From Vanessa cardui (lineage: Eukaryota; Arthropoda; Insecta; Lepidoptera; Nymphalidae): a stretch of DNA of 64,000 nucleotides. The notes under the pieces were generated by a model. The model was not told where the DNA came from and searched no databases. It saw only the letters and a program-made list of their open reading frames with translations. A program made the translations under genes and the position numbers. Numbering within the stretch: position 1 is the stretch's first letter; each line of letters begins with the position of its first letter. The stretch is taken from assembly GCF_905220365.1 (NCBI RefSeq), contig NC_061129.1, positions 14,818,803 to 14,882,802 on the forward strand, read 5' to 3'. This document shows positions 42,841-54,530 of this stretch, piece after piece.

Positions 42841-45359
42841 TGTATTTTTTGTGTTATTTACTTATCAGCGTCAGCTCTGCATGAAATTCTTTTTTCAAAC
42901 TTTTATTGCTGATGGCTGGCCGCCAACAATGCCCGGAAATGCTCTTGCTGGTGGGTTAGTTTGCCACAAAAGTTTTCCTAAGCAAAAATCCCTTACGGCA
43001 CGCGCGGTTTAAGATGGGGCTGGCTTTATTTTAGTCCACACAAACACGGCATTTAGTGTTCCTTATAACGAAATTTAAAGTACTTAAGTAAACATTATTA
43101 TTATTAACTTCTGGCGAAACTTTATAAGCATATATAAAGCAAGCTACAATTATGTAAATGTATCTTTATTTAAACAACTAAGTTTAGAAGCACGGACGAA
43201 ATGTTTCAAAATAATTTTAACCATTTTCTCTTGTCGTTGCGACAGGGCTTAGTATAAATTTATTTTTAGACGTGTCTATGTAAGGAAAATATGTATTTTG
43301 TATATGCCACGGTTCCCCGACTATCCCGGTTTATCTTTCCGCTACATTTGTTGGGGGCGCGCTGAGGCGTCAAAAACGTGGCATATGGTCATTGATGCCT
43401 TTATAGTGTCACTATCACTAAATGGTCCCCTGTTATACGCTATCTCTTCTAATTGTTTAAACCTTGATTCTTTTGCTGGATTATTTCATTCGAATATTAC
43501 AAAGGGGACACATGTGTTTGTTTTTGTATTGAAATTCATTTGGGTGTTATGAGAGATAAATGTTTTAGCTGATTTAAAAATTAACCATTGTTAGGTGTTT
43601 GTCATGCGATATAAACCAATGTTTTTGAATTTATGATAGGAGAGGCCCATTTTAAATAAATAATAATAATCTCCGTGGAATAAGTTCTGCACGCGGCTAC
43701 TCGAATAGGTCAGCATAATTTTCTGAGCGATGTTGTTTCGTTTGAGCGTCATATTTACAAATACTTCACCATATGTATAATACTCCTTCTTAATTTAATA
43801 ACTCCTGAGAAACGCAATTGCTCCGTGGTAAGATCATCAGAAATATGAGAACAGTTCCATTGTTAATTTCTTACAATGACTGTAATAATTGTCACGAGGG
43901 TCCAGTCCCGAGATATAACTTGCCCTATAGATCTGCTATTCCTGAAATATATGTCGAGTCGCGATCACGGGCTTTAATTAAATCCGTGAAAGCCTCATAT
44001 TTCGACTATTAATTCTAAGAACTTGTATAATTACCACTATTAATATGAACGTAGCGATTAAACTTTGAAACTTAGTGCGCGCTGGTATGGAGATGTCTCC
44101 TTGATTTAATCATTGAATATTGGCTGGTTATGTAAAATAGAGTCACGTTACTTTTGTTACAACTAGGAAAAATATAGACTTTTGAACACGTAATCGTAAT
44201 TATATAATCATTACAATGACTTGTTCTGATGAATAAATATTTCAACTTTCACATGCCTTGGAGCGGATTAAATTATATTATATTTTTGTGTCTTTTTTTA
44301 TCTTCTTTATTAATTGTAATATTTTTAGCTCCAAAAATATGTTGTCCGTGCCTCCGGTAAACTTATCTTCAATTTTTTTTTTTTTATCGTGCCTGTAATT
44401 TTTATTACCTGACAGATTTCAATTTAAGTTTGAGCATATCAATTTTTTTTTTTATAAAAGTAAGTATGCGTTATATATATATTTATTTATATTTAAATAA
44501 TATAAAACCTATTTTAATAGAATAATTATAATAATGACGACAAATCGTTTCACAGTGATTATAATTCTGATCCGCGTGAACAACGTCGCGGACAGAAAAC
44601 TTTTAAATGATATGAAATAAAACGTAATGTTAAAACCATGAAGTGAATAGCGTGAAAAGTAATAGGATTAAAACAAATTCCTTTTTATTATGGGATTACG
44701 AGCCATTATGGCGGCGTCGGTGTGACATTGCGATCCGAACAAATCCGCTGAGTGCGCTTTTAAAACTAACTGTTCAATTTTATTCATAACTACCTATATT
44801 GCGCTGTTTTGTTGGACTAAAGCTATTTCGGTATTATTAGATTTAAAGATAACAATATACATACAGTACATATTGTAATAGATTTATGAAATTGTGCGCG
44901 TAATTTTATGCTCAACGGAAATATATTATCATATATTTATGCGATATTTTCTAACTGGCTTTTGTTTTGACAAGGATAGATGATATTTTTAGTAGCGATA
45001 GCTTTTTTATGGCTTGTCAGGCATTCGTAATGCCTTGTAACAAGTTCAAAGAACTCTCTCTTCTCCTCTCTCAGAAGATCTAAGCGTTCGTGGTTGGCTA
45101 CGAATTGCGGTGTAGAGGACTTCCTTTGTTTTGTATGGTCAATCTGCTTTCTTTGATTATAATGTTTACATCGACATTAATTTATTTCTTTTATAATTTA
45201 TGAATTAACTTCAAAATCATTCTCTACCAACCAGAAGTGTGGGAAAGAACGTTGTGTGGAGTGGAAAAGACAAGTATTTTTTCAGTAACATAAATATATA
45301 TACTTGTCATTGCTTTATAGTTTAAATATTGTTTCTTCAATATTGTGTCGTTACTTTTT
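42841..45359. other. Unique sequence with candidate noncoding blocks
   Basis: No gene. Less AT-rich unique blocks lie at 43298-43460, 43820-44000 and 44690-44770. An 84-codon frame at 43298-43552 has no domain. 43895-43990 contains TCACGGGCTTTAATTAAATC and CCGTGAAAGCCTCATATTTC, reminiscent of the block at 30930, but the similarity is short. Confidence 0.25.
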
Positions 45360-45430
45360 GGTCCAGTGGACATAACTTCTTAGTTTCTGGGGTTGGCAGT
45401 ACATTGGCAAGTGGTTGATATAAGTTACAG
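45360..45430 (-). mobile_element. Family C fragment, degenerate
   Basis: CATAACTTCTTAGTTTCTGG and GGTTGGCAGTACATTGGCAA resemble the middle of the family in reverse. Weak. Confidence 0.45.
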
Positions 45431-47127
45431 CTCCAATGTTGCTGCTCCAATTACTCGGTATATATGCTAATCCAAAAAAGGAAAATAAAGACTAAGATCC
45501 AAAACCAAGTTTATATACTTAATGATACATGCTCTATATATATTCCCAAAAAGAAAAATATCCAGTAGTCTTAATATTATATATATTTTTAAATATTGTG
45601 CAGTCTGCCCACACACAAACCCGGCCCTCGAGTTAATCTCATGTGCATCCGCGATAAGAGATTACCACTTCTACCGTTATATTAAAATATTAGGAATGCA
45701 CAAAGGCTGCAAAATTCCTGCTTTAAACAATGCACGCCGCCGAGCGTTTCTAGCGGGACATTTATTGTTTTAGCGCCACTCATATTCCCCCTTTGTCCGT
45801 TTTTACTTATTACCGCAGTGCCGGTATGAATATATTTCCTAGCGATGTTTGCGCATACTTCCCTTGTTTGCGACTATAATTCTTTGGGGAATTGATTGCG
45901 AACTCGACTATAAAGTGATTGGTTATTAATGACTAAGAATTTAAACGTTCAAGATTTATAATGGAGTATAGAAATTATAGTTTAAATAGTACAAATACTA
46001 TAACTAAATTGTTATGTTATTCGTAGAGGGTTTAATATGCATTTGTAATAATTTGTTGGATAAAGAAATGTAACTATCGATTAGTTTGGGTTTTCTCGAT
46101 GGAATGTTACATTCCGGATATATTGATAGCTCTGTACAACCGCCTTGAATAAAATTGATTTTAATGTTTCACGTGCAATCGTACATATTCTATTTGTATT
46201 TGTCATCAGGATTGATAAACTACTATCAATTTAGAAGTTACATATTTTCAAATTCATAGTTTTGCAAGTTCACACGCAACTAATTATCTAATTATTTTTT
46301 TTTTTTTTTGAAGTTTTTAAAGAGTTTTCGAAATTGTAACTTCTCCTAAATATGTATTTGATTTTTTTAAAGAATCATATAACAATCGTAAACTACTAGA
46401 ATAATATTTTTATTTTACTATATCTATCGGAATTTGAATTATTTTTAGTGTAACAAATTTATATTGTCAGGGCTCTAATTATATTAGGCTCCACAAGGGC
46501 TATTGTGGACACCCCAGATCCTTTCCGAAACTTGGCCCCGACTCTACCGGAGCAACCAATAACTAAAAACTATGTTTACGTAAAATATTTTATGACAAAT
46601 ATTATTTTAATATCAATCTCTTTAATTATACAATACTTCAATTTGTTGACATTCATGACTACAACACTCTATTACGTAACACAGTTTCAATACAAACTGA
46701 TACATATATTGATATTACAATTTCGTAGTATACTTGTAACTAGTTATTATGTATAATTATTTTATTATTTCAGTGAGTCATTCACTCATTAAGTTGTTCT
46801 CGCACAAAAACTTTATAAAAACGCGCAGTGTGTTAGTAATTTCAGAGAAGCGTTAGAAAATTTCAAAAAAGTGTAACGATAATTACATAAGTACTTTTAT
46901 ATGCGGAAATCCAGCGAAAGCAAAAAGTTGGCTTTGTGAGTTTCAGCAAACGCTTATAATACGAGTGCTAAAGGATAATATCTGCAAAAAGCCCGGCCGG
47001 CCGCCGCGGCCTCAGATCAGCGGCCGTGGAATATGCATACGATTTACATTTCTTGTCCCTCCCTGTTGGCTTATAATGACCTTTAAAATATTCATACTTA
47101 ATTATTTTATTGCTTTTATTATTTATT
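45431..47127. other. Unique sequence with a TATA-like site and a GC-rich patch
   Basis: 45590-45790 is unique and GC-richer (GATAAGAGATTACC, GCACGCCGCCGAGCG). CTTTATAAAAACGCGC at 46811-46826 looks like a TATA box. 46988-47035 is a very GC-rich patch (GCCCGGCCGGCCGCCGCGGC). No gene follows within reach, so these are only notes. Confidence 0.25.
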
Positions 47128-47400
47128 ACGCCCCGGCTTCGCACGGGTGCAATGCTGATACTAAATATACTACAGAATTTGATTATTTACGACATCATAT
47201 TAGAAACTTCTAAATTTGACAGTGTTTCTTTACTATATTGACCATGTATTATCAACAAAAACCTTCCTCTCGAATTACTCTATCAATTAAAAAATACCGC
47301 ATCAAAGTCCGTTGCGTAATTTTAAAGATCTAAGCATGCATAGGGACAGACAGTGGTAAGCGACTTTGTGTTATAACTATGTAATGATAATAGCGCTATA
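47128..47400 (-). mobile_element. Helitron/Lep1-like family E, most complete copy
   Basis: In reverse order: GCCCCGGCTTCGCACGGGTG (terminus), CTGATACTAAATATACTACA, CCTTCCTCTCGAATTACTCT, ACCGCATCAAAGTCCGTTGC, AAGCATGCATAGGGACAGAC and CTATGTAATGATAATAGC. All blocks found in the partial copies appear here in one piece of about 270 bases. It encodes no Rep/helicase, so it depends on an autonomous Helitron elsewhere. Confidence 0.7.
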
Positions 47401-47468
47401 TAATACATAAGTTTAATACGCTAATGATGTACGCTAATGATGTACTACCGTAATATTCATATATAATT

Positions 47469-47595
47469 ATATTTAACTAAAATTACTGTATTTTATTATG
47501 GTGAAAAAGAGTAACTACTGAGTTTCTTGCTGGTTCTTCTCGATAGAATCTACTTTCCAAACAGGTGGTATAAAGTATATTTTGATTTTTATTTT
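47469..47595 (+). mobile_element. Family D retroelement tail, internally deleted copy
   Basis: GAGTAACTACTGAGTTTCTT, GGTTCTTCTCGATAGAATCT, AAACAGGTGG and then directly TATAAAGTATATTTTGATTT. The TGACGATTCAAAAG segment is missing. Confidence 0.75.
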
Positions 47596-47599
47596 GCGA

Positions 47600-47730
47600 A
47601 TGTTTACCTGGTGGTAGGAGCTTGTGGATATTTCTCTGGGTAGGTACCACCCGTTCATCACATATTCAACCACTCAAAAGTAATATATAGTTGTATACTG
47701 TTTCACAAGTGAGATAACAATACAGGGAAG
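47600..47730 (-). mobile_element. Family C fragment, 5' part
   Basis: TGGTGGTAGGAGCTTGTGGA, TGGGTAGGTACCACCCGTTC and ATATTCAACCACTCAAAAGT match the first part of the family in minus orientation. Confidence 0.65.
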
Positions 47731-48376
47731 GTTATTGGCTAAGGTCATTCAGGCGTTACATTGAATGGCTGATTTAACCAGTTGGCTGTGACATATGTAG
47801 TAGATTTAATATCAGCAATAGAGGCCAATAAGCCGCTTAGAATTACTCACTGTTACTCTGTCATTTCGTTTAATTTCCAAGTACATATATATTCTGTGTG
47901 TGATTTAAACTATCCGCCCTATGAGTTAAGTTGATTTCTCGAATAGAATATTTAATTTTTGCTAAAAATAACAGATTTTGAGTGCCTTATCACTATAATT
48001 TTCAAATTTAAAAAAAGGAGATGGTATAAAGTTTTTGTAAGCAATAGTAGAGATCACATACATCTAATATTAAAAAAAAGATAGAAACTTCGAAATACAT
48101 ATGTATTATATTGTTATAAATCAAACAGTTATAAAAATAAAAAAAAGATTTATTTGGCCTTCGACCTCAAATACATACACAATTTATGACTAAACAAAAT
48201 TAAACAAACATAAAAAAATTAGTAATCGGTAATTATTTGGGCAGAGCTTCCGCACACTTCAAAAGTTAACGAATGAATGAGCTCTTATCGCCAATATCTC
48301 GTCTTATATAGGCAGGTGTGGTGTTGCTAAATTAAAATATTAGTATTCCTCCAACAATATATGTATATATATATAT

Positions 48377-48410
<34 letters not shown>

Positions 48411-50243
48411 CACTCAACATGATAACGATTATGTTCCAAATTTGAACATATTACAAGATGGGTAATTAGCCGTTAAAAGAAAAACTCTGCGAAGTGCTGA
48501 ATATCATATCCAGTAAAAGTCGTCTGTTCCGTGCGCGTAACCCTATAACTGGGCTAGGTAAGTTGTAAGGCGGCGGCACAGCGAGAGAGGCCGCGCAAAC
48601 AAAGGTAACATACAATTCTTTTGAGACATGTTTTTGTTGCGAATTGTGTTCTTTTTGTATGTTCCCTTTTGTTTTTCTCCGCATGGAACAGAAGCTACTT
48701 AAAATATTTATGATGATGACCAAAGCGGATCTATTCGTAGGGAATTTATAAGGAAAAAGTTACTTTTTGTGTTATATATACATCTATTACAAGTGAATCA
48801 AACTTTCATTTACTAAATTCCTTAGCATCAATACAAAGTACTACTCCGATACACTTGTAATAATATTTGTTTCGGAGTTGGTTTGTCTGACTTGGTTGGT
48901 TTGACTTTCAGGTGCTGATGATGAAACTATCTATTTAAGTTGTTCTTGTTACGTCTTTTGATTGTTTGAGATAAAAGTTGTCGAATTGGCACCCCTTGGC
49001 CTTAGCTCAAGTCTTAGCAGATTAAGCTGTTGATTCCTTGTTGAGAAGCCTGTGTAAACAGAGTCCATGTACATAGTTTTACGCTATAATAACTCTAACA
49101 TAATCGACTGGGTTTCGATCTTTGGTCACGGGCTTATTGTCTGTGTAAAAAAACAACCTCTGGCATATCAGTGTGCCACTTTATATGAATATTAACGTTC
49201 TGTCATCATTAAACGTCATCCCTCTTTTTTGATAGGATTTAAAAGATATTGGTTCATTTTCATGGCGATTACGCTTACCATAGTCTCTAAATATCGCATC
49301 GCAATGACAACAATATATCTTTGACATAATGATACACGCGTCGAACGAAATCGATGCAATTCCATAGCGAGTGATTCACTCCTACGCGTATACGTACGTA
49401 CATTTTATTCATGAACATTTTGAATACTGCGTAAATCTTAACGAATGAGGGCGCATCATTGTCAACATTGTACTTAAATGAAGGTATTATAAAATACTAA
49501 TTAACATATTACATTACTACCTACCTTATCCTCAAAATGGAGAGGAACCTATTTCTTCGGTATAATATCTGTAAGTGCGAGTGAGCAAGGAAAATGACTA
49601 GCCAATCTCACATAATACAACATCTACAGCGGAAATGACATAGAATACACTAACCATGCCAAAAGTTTATGGGTAAATATTCTCCCATTTATAGTCTTCC
49701 ATCCCAAGCGAAAATGCAAGTGAACTAAAATGTACCAGGATTATTTGGAAAGAACATCATAGCTTCAAAATAAACAACCAACGGGGTTTTCTGATCTCAT
49801 ATGGAGAATAGTTATGCGTTTACTTAAAAATTTCAAATTTATCTTCGCGTGATGTGACTATACAAGTAAGCCTATGCTCAGTTCATCGCGTCACGCAGCG
49901 CTCGGTGTGCCTCTTGCTCCAGACGCGGCGGTGTGTGCCCTAATTACCGGCCATTTATAACGTCCGCGTCGGAGCGATTTTTATATTTTTTGCCACTATC
50001 CCACATAAAATATTTTAAGACAATTCCCCTCGCACAACTTTACTTCGCTTTAAAAATTTTATAATTGTCATAAATTAAGCGTAATGACGGCACGTTGTGC
50101 TCGCCTGGTCTAGGCCTGCCTTTTTAATTGTTTCGAAAGAGATAGCCGGCTTCATTATTCATTTTTGCACTAAATTATTTAAGAGCTCTCTAGTGCCTTG
50201 TAAAAATTGTCGTGGAAAAGCTTTTGTAGTTAATGATAATGAG
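47731..50243. other. Unique sequence with a GC-richer block at 49860-50130
   Basis: No gene. 49860-50130 (CGTCACGCAGCGCTCGGTGT..., TTACCGGCCATTTATAACGT...) is unique in the window and a candidate noncoding element. A family D scrap (AAAGAGTAACTACTGAGTTT) follows at 50249-50268. Confidence 0.25.
48361..48408. repeat. (TA)n microsatellite
   Basis: Two TA runs separated by ACACACA. Confidence 0.95.
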
Positions 50244-50268
50244 TTTTAAAGAGTAACTACTGAGTTTT

Positions 50269-51222
50269 GCCTCTCTATTGTGGAAACCTTTATTTTGTTT
50301 TTCTTGCAATAAAATATTGCTAATGTACATTGGGAATGCAATTAACTTATGTACCATAAATAATGTTCATGGATGTCTTAAGTATTTTTTAGGTGCAATC
50401 GTGAAAAATAGTCAACATTTTTCAAATGAGTTTAGATTTTCATGTATTTTGGTCATGAAATCGAAAACAATGATGGAGTTATTAAATGGCGACACCGAAC
50501 GAAGCCGGCAGCTAACAAAAGTGTGCAGTCTGAGTACCGGCTTAACAATCCATCTCGCGGCCCACTGTTCGGCTTAGTGGAGCCACGCCTTCGGATTTTT
50601 CTTCTCATGTGGTACAATTTATAAGAAATCTACCTAATACTGCCTTTGCCAGATTTGGTACAGGCCCAAATGGGCGAAAGAAACACAGTGGAATCAGAGA
50701 TAATATGTTTGAATAAAACTGGAATTTATCTGCTGATCATCATGTTGGTATGACCGAAAATGACCTACTAGAACGGTGGTTGCTACTTTTTACCATCGAT
50801 TTAGTATTAGTGCAAGTGGCGGTTATATAAACGACCACTTGGCAAGAGCAAACATAGAGCTAAAATATAGGAAAGGAACAAGATTGCTTAGTTTCGAAGA
50901 TATATTTTTATTTTGTTTTATTTTAATGTCATTAGGACAACCAACAATATCACATCAAAAATAAAGAAAAGTAAATTTTAAAACTACTAGTTAGTCACCA
51001 TGCATTATCATAAGCAATAATTAAAAATAAGTAGCATAATACATTTTTTTAACTACTATATAATAAAACCAATAAGATAAACTATAAAATTAGAATTGAG
51101 CACAAATATTTTTTTTTATTTTTCGATTATATTTCGATTGAATTGATTTATAATCGACCATTCCCAAGAGCGACTGGCTGACTAGTTATTATAATCCACA
51201 AGTATGTTCGCATGTGTATTGT
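50269..51222. other. Unique sequence
   Basis: A 99-codon frame at 50278-50577 has no domain. A GC-richer stretch at 50480-50600 is unique. Nothing else recognised. Confidence 0.35.
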
Positions 51223-51298
51223 CTATTCTGGCATTCTCATAATACAACGACAATTGATCACCGTGTCGTCCAATTGCATTATGAGAATGCCAGAATAG
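51223..51298. repeat. Perfect 21-base hairpin with nested inner stem
   Basis: CTATTCTGGCATTCTCATAAT at 51223-51243 is the exact reverse complement of 51278-51298. The 34-base loop itself contains ACGACA pairing with TGTCGT. A few further pairs extend outward (TATTGT with GATTCT-type, imperfect). No ORF explains it. It could be a tiny foldback element, a cruciform site or a small hairpin RNA. Confidence 0.85.
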
Positions 51299-52119
51299 AG
51301 AATCAGAAACAGAAATCGTGTCCGATTCGATCTGATCCGATGCGAAAGAAGAGAGTTTAGAGACTTCGTATTTCCGGACTCCGGGCTTTATTCCTAGAGA
51401 GGATCCTTGGCCTTTATAACTACCCACAAGATGCATCTTGATATATTTCGAAACCTTAAACAAATTAAATAAAAAATAAGTTTTATAATGTCCCGTTCAA
51501 TGGCCCCAACTCGATTCTCCGTTGCCCGAAGCAAATCTAAACAAAATGTAAAGTCAAGGTGCGAAGTGCATTCTATTAAATATCTTTAAGCGCACTTTCA
51601 AATTTTTTTGAAACTATTTTCTATACGATGCATTTTAAAGCCATAATGACGTGGTAAATTTAGAGTAGGTACATGAAATATTCTGACATCGTAGAAAATT
51701 TCGAAATGTGTTTTATTTGTCAATCGTAGTGTAGTTTTGTGATTAGTGGATAAAGTTGTTGATAATACAATAGTTGTTGATAATTGGAGCATCTAGTGGA
51801 AATCGCTGAGTTTCCTTCGTCGGTGCTTTTCAGGTCAGGGCGTTTCTTTTTCCAAAACGGTGTTAATGTTTAATTTGACCATCAATAAATAAGTGTAATA
51901 ATTTCTAAGTTGACTAAAGGAATTTGTGTTTGAGTTTGGACTTGAAGTATCTATGAGTAGCAGGACTTATATTGATGTATAGTACAGGTATTAGAAATTG
52001 GGCTGTAGATTTTTAAAATATGGATTACGATATTACCACTGGTGATAGAAGGCCTCGTTATTATTTCACGCAAATAATCGATATTGCGATTGAACCACCG
52101 TCAAATATACCGTCTAAAA
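51299..52119. other. Unique AT-rich sequence
   Basis: Nothing recognised apart from a slightly GC-richer flank to 51430. Confidence 0.4.
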
Positions 52120-52262
52120 TCCATGTGCCTATAATTACAGGCTCGTTCAGTCTTCAAACAGACAATAATACCGAGCATTGCTGTTTGAAAATAGTTTAAC
52201 TCGCTAGTACCTGAACCGTATGCAAACTTGCTTGCGCAAAGTTAAGCTGTTATGACTACGAG
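52120..52262 (+). mobile_element. Family C fragment, old copy
   Basis: GTGCCTATAATTACAGGCTC, GTCTTCAAACAGACAATAAT, ACCGAGCATTGCTGTTTG and CTTGCTTGCGCAAAG follow the last half of the family with many changes. Confidence 0.5.
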
Positions 52263-52889
52263 ATAGAAATATGTTGAATAACGATCTGAATAGTTTCTTG
52301 CAATGTTATCTATTAAATGATTTTGTTAAATCAAATAAAGTGACTGATTAAAAAGTAGAAAATGAAGGCTATGTGATTAAGAAGGCTAAGTAACTAGAAG
52401 AGATCTTAAATAGACAAAACTTTATGAACGATCTTAAATACGATTTTTACAACACACAAACATATTTACATATATACATCGAAAAGGAAGTAAGCGTATG
52501 ATTTCCTCAAGATTTTAAAACCATCACTGAGAAAAATGGTAACGTCGCCTGCGGTAAGCCAAACACTTTTCTCTTACGTTGAGATTTGGAGATCAAATTG
52601 ATCTTGCATTCGCAATAAGAATGCAATTTACTAAATTACTATTGTTGGATTTATTACTTATACTCTTTATCGCTTACCACGTTATGCACGTTAAGAGATT
52701 CGCAAACTATTTACATACTTCCTGTGCCATTGTTTTTATGAGCATAAGATTTAGCTAATATTTTCGACTAGACTTATATATACTCTGTTGAATGTTACTA
52801 AATAGTATTGCTATTACCTGTATAGATGATAAAAAGCGTGTTATCAACACTTCTAAATTAATTTTTGTATCATTGTAGTTAAAATATTG

Positions 52890-52960
52890 CAAAGAATAAC
52901 TATTGAGTTAGCTGCCGGTTGTTTTCGGTAGAATCTATATTCCAAACAGTCGCTAGCCTT
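52890..52960 (+). mobile_element. Family D fragment
   Basis: AATAACTATTGAGTTAGCTG, CCGGTTGTTTTCGGTAGAAT and CTATATTCCAAACAGTCG match the middle of the family. Confidence 0.6.
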
Positions 52961-52989
52961 TTCCACCCTGTAGCGTTTTGAGAAGCTTG

Positions 52990-53060
52990 GATGAATATGA
53001 TCCAATACTTCTTTTCAAAGGCAGTTTGCCCAGCAGTGAGATATTTACAGGCTTTAACTC
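52990..53060 (+). mobile_element. Family B SINE, 3' end fragment
   Basis: CAATACTTCTTTTCAAAGGC, then GCCCAGCAGTGAGATATTTA and CAGGCTTTAACTCT, the 3' end of family B. Confidence 0.6.
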
Positions 53061-53369
53061 TAAAAAAATTAACAAAGTTTGAGAATTATTAATTAAATTC
53101 CAATCAAAAAAATTTTATTAAAATTTCTTTGTGAATCAGAGCAGTTACAAAAAAAAATAAGCGTATATAAAAGAAAGAGGAAGAAAGAGTAACATAGCCT
53201 AGAGGTGGCTCAACGTTTTTCCTTACGTGAAGATTTATGCCAGTTCAATCTACCGGGAGCCGAGTAAAGTAACTACGTCCAAAAAACACTTAATGTTTAT
53301 CTTTTATTAAATATATTGTTTCATAAAAGATAAACACTCGCTTCGCAATTGTTTATATTGAAAATTGTT
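53061..53369. other. Unique AT-rich sequence
   Basis: Nothing recognised. Confidence 0.4.
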
Positions 53370-53648
53370 TTTTTTTTATGGTATAGGTTGGCGGACGAGC
53401 ATATGGGTCACCTGATGAAAATCATCAATAGACAATGACGCTGTAAGAAATATTAACTATTCCTTATATCGACAATGTGCCACCAACCTTGGAACTAAGA
53501 TGTTATGTCCCTCCTGTCTGTAGTTACACTGGCTCACTCACCCTTCAAATCGGAACACAACAACACTGAGTACTGTTGTTTGGCGGTAAAATAACTGATG
53601 AATGGGTGGTACCTACCCAGATGGGCTTGTACAAAGCCCTACTAACAA
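53370..53648 (+). mobile_element. Family C SINE-like element, near-complete copy
   Basis: T run, ATGGTATAGGTTGGCGGACG, AGCATATGGGTCACCTGATG, CAATGTGCCACCAACCTTGG, CACTGGCTCACTCACCCTTC, TGGGTGGTACCTACCCAGAT and GGGCTTGTACAAAGCCCTAC. Its tail is the closest of the family to the LINE end at 63552-63590. Confidence 0.85.
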
Positions 53649-54067
53649 GTAAATTTTCAATTTAATTTATATATTTTTTATTTCAACCTGTTCTAAACCA
53701 ATTCATATAATTATTTTTATCTTCAGGAGATTAAAAACTAAACTTCCTATTCAACGAATGGCTAAGCAGCATTAAATGTTATGTTATATGTATTTATGTA
53801 ATTCAGTCTAATCGTAAAATGGCGGCGCTTAGTAGGAAGGCTAGGCTATTAATTGAAAAGCCTATTAAACGAGTTGATTGCGACATATACATAATTAAGC
53901 TAAACCGCGGCGCTGCTCGCCCAAATTCTCGAACCCTTCGTTTAAGATCACGCCTCTCGTATAAATAGCATAATAATAATAATCATTTATTTCTCTGTTA
54001 ATTAACTTATATACTTACTATTATCCATATAGAGTTAGTAATAATTTGGTCGAACTATGTATGTATG
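53649..54067. other. Unique AT-rich sequence
   Basis: A short block CTAAACCGCGGCGCTGCTCG lies at about 53901. Nothing else. Confidence 0.35.
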
Positions 54068-54530
54068 TTTTTTTTATATCATTGGTGTGGACGGTTAAAT
54101 GGGCTACCGAATGGTAAGCAGTCACCACTGCACACAGTCATTGGCATCATCATCCTCCTGCCCTTATCCTGATTCTAAATCGATGGGCGCAGCATGTCTT
54201 CTCCTTCCATATTCTCTGTCGGACGTCATTTCACAAGTAACATACTTCCTAACCATATCTTCTTTCACACAATCCATCTCTCATTTCTTTGGTCGTCATC
54301 TACCTCTGTATCCATTGACATCAATGCTCAAGACCTTCCTTGCAAGATGGTCCTCGTTCCTCATCATAATATGCCCATATCATGGCAGCCAGTTTCCACA
54401 TATCTTCTCGATTACCGATGCCACTTTCAAACTTCCCTTGTACGTAGTTATTGGCGTCAATCGAATATTTGACTATTTCTTGCATAACCCTGTCACGGCC
54501 CTTGAGTCGGTACTGACAATGGTCACTCTA
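54068..54530 (-). mobile_element. 5'-truncated LINE, 3' end, decayed
   Basis: A T run at 54068-54075 marks the tail. Next on the minus strand are a 3' region (TGGTGACTGCTTACCATTCG, GTAGCCCATTTAACCGTCC) and a decayed ORF2 end. The tail resembles those of family C and of the 63.6-kb LINE. Confidence 0.7.
54160..54530 (-). pseudogene. C-terminal remnant of a LINE reverse transcriptase
   Basis: On the minus strand the peptides 'WYGHIM-RNEDH', 'RKVLSIDVNGYRGR' and 'DCVKEDM', preceded by a 'KVAxVIEKI' motif, are the usual closing motifs of a LINE ORF2 common in Lepidoptera (often an 'RxKRWMDCVKDDM' ending). Stops and frameshifts interrupt it (for instance after GYRGR, and before YGHIM), so it is dead. 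The plus-strand frame of 144 codons over the same bases is only its shadow. The family differs from the LINE at 60-63.6 kb in protein, but shares its kind of 3' tail. Confidence 0.75.
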
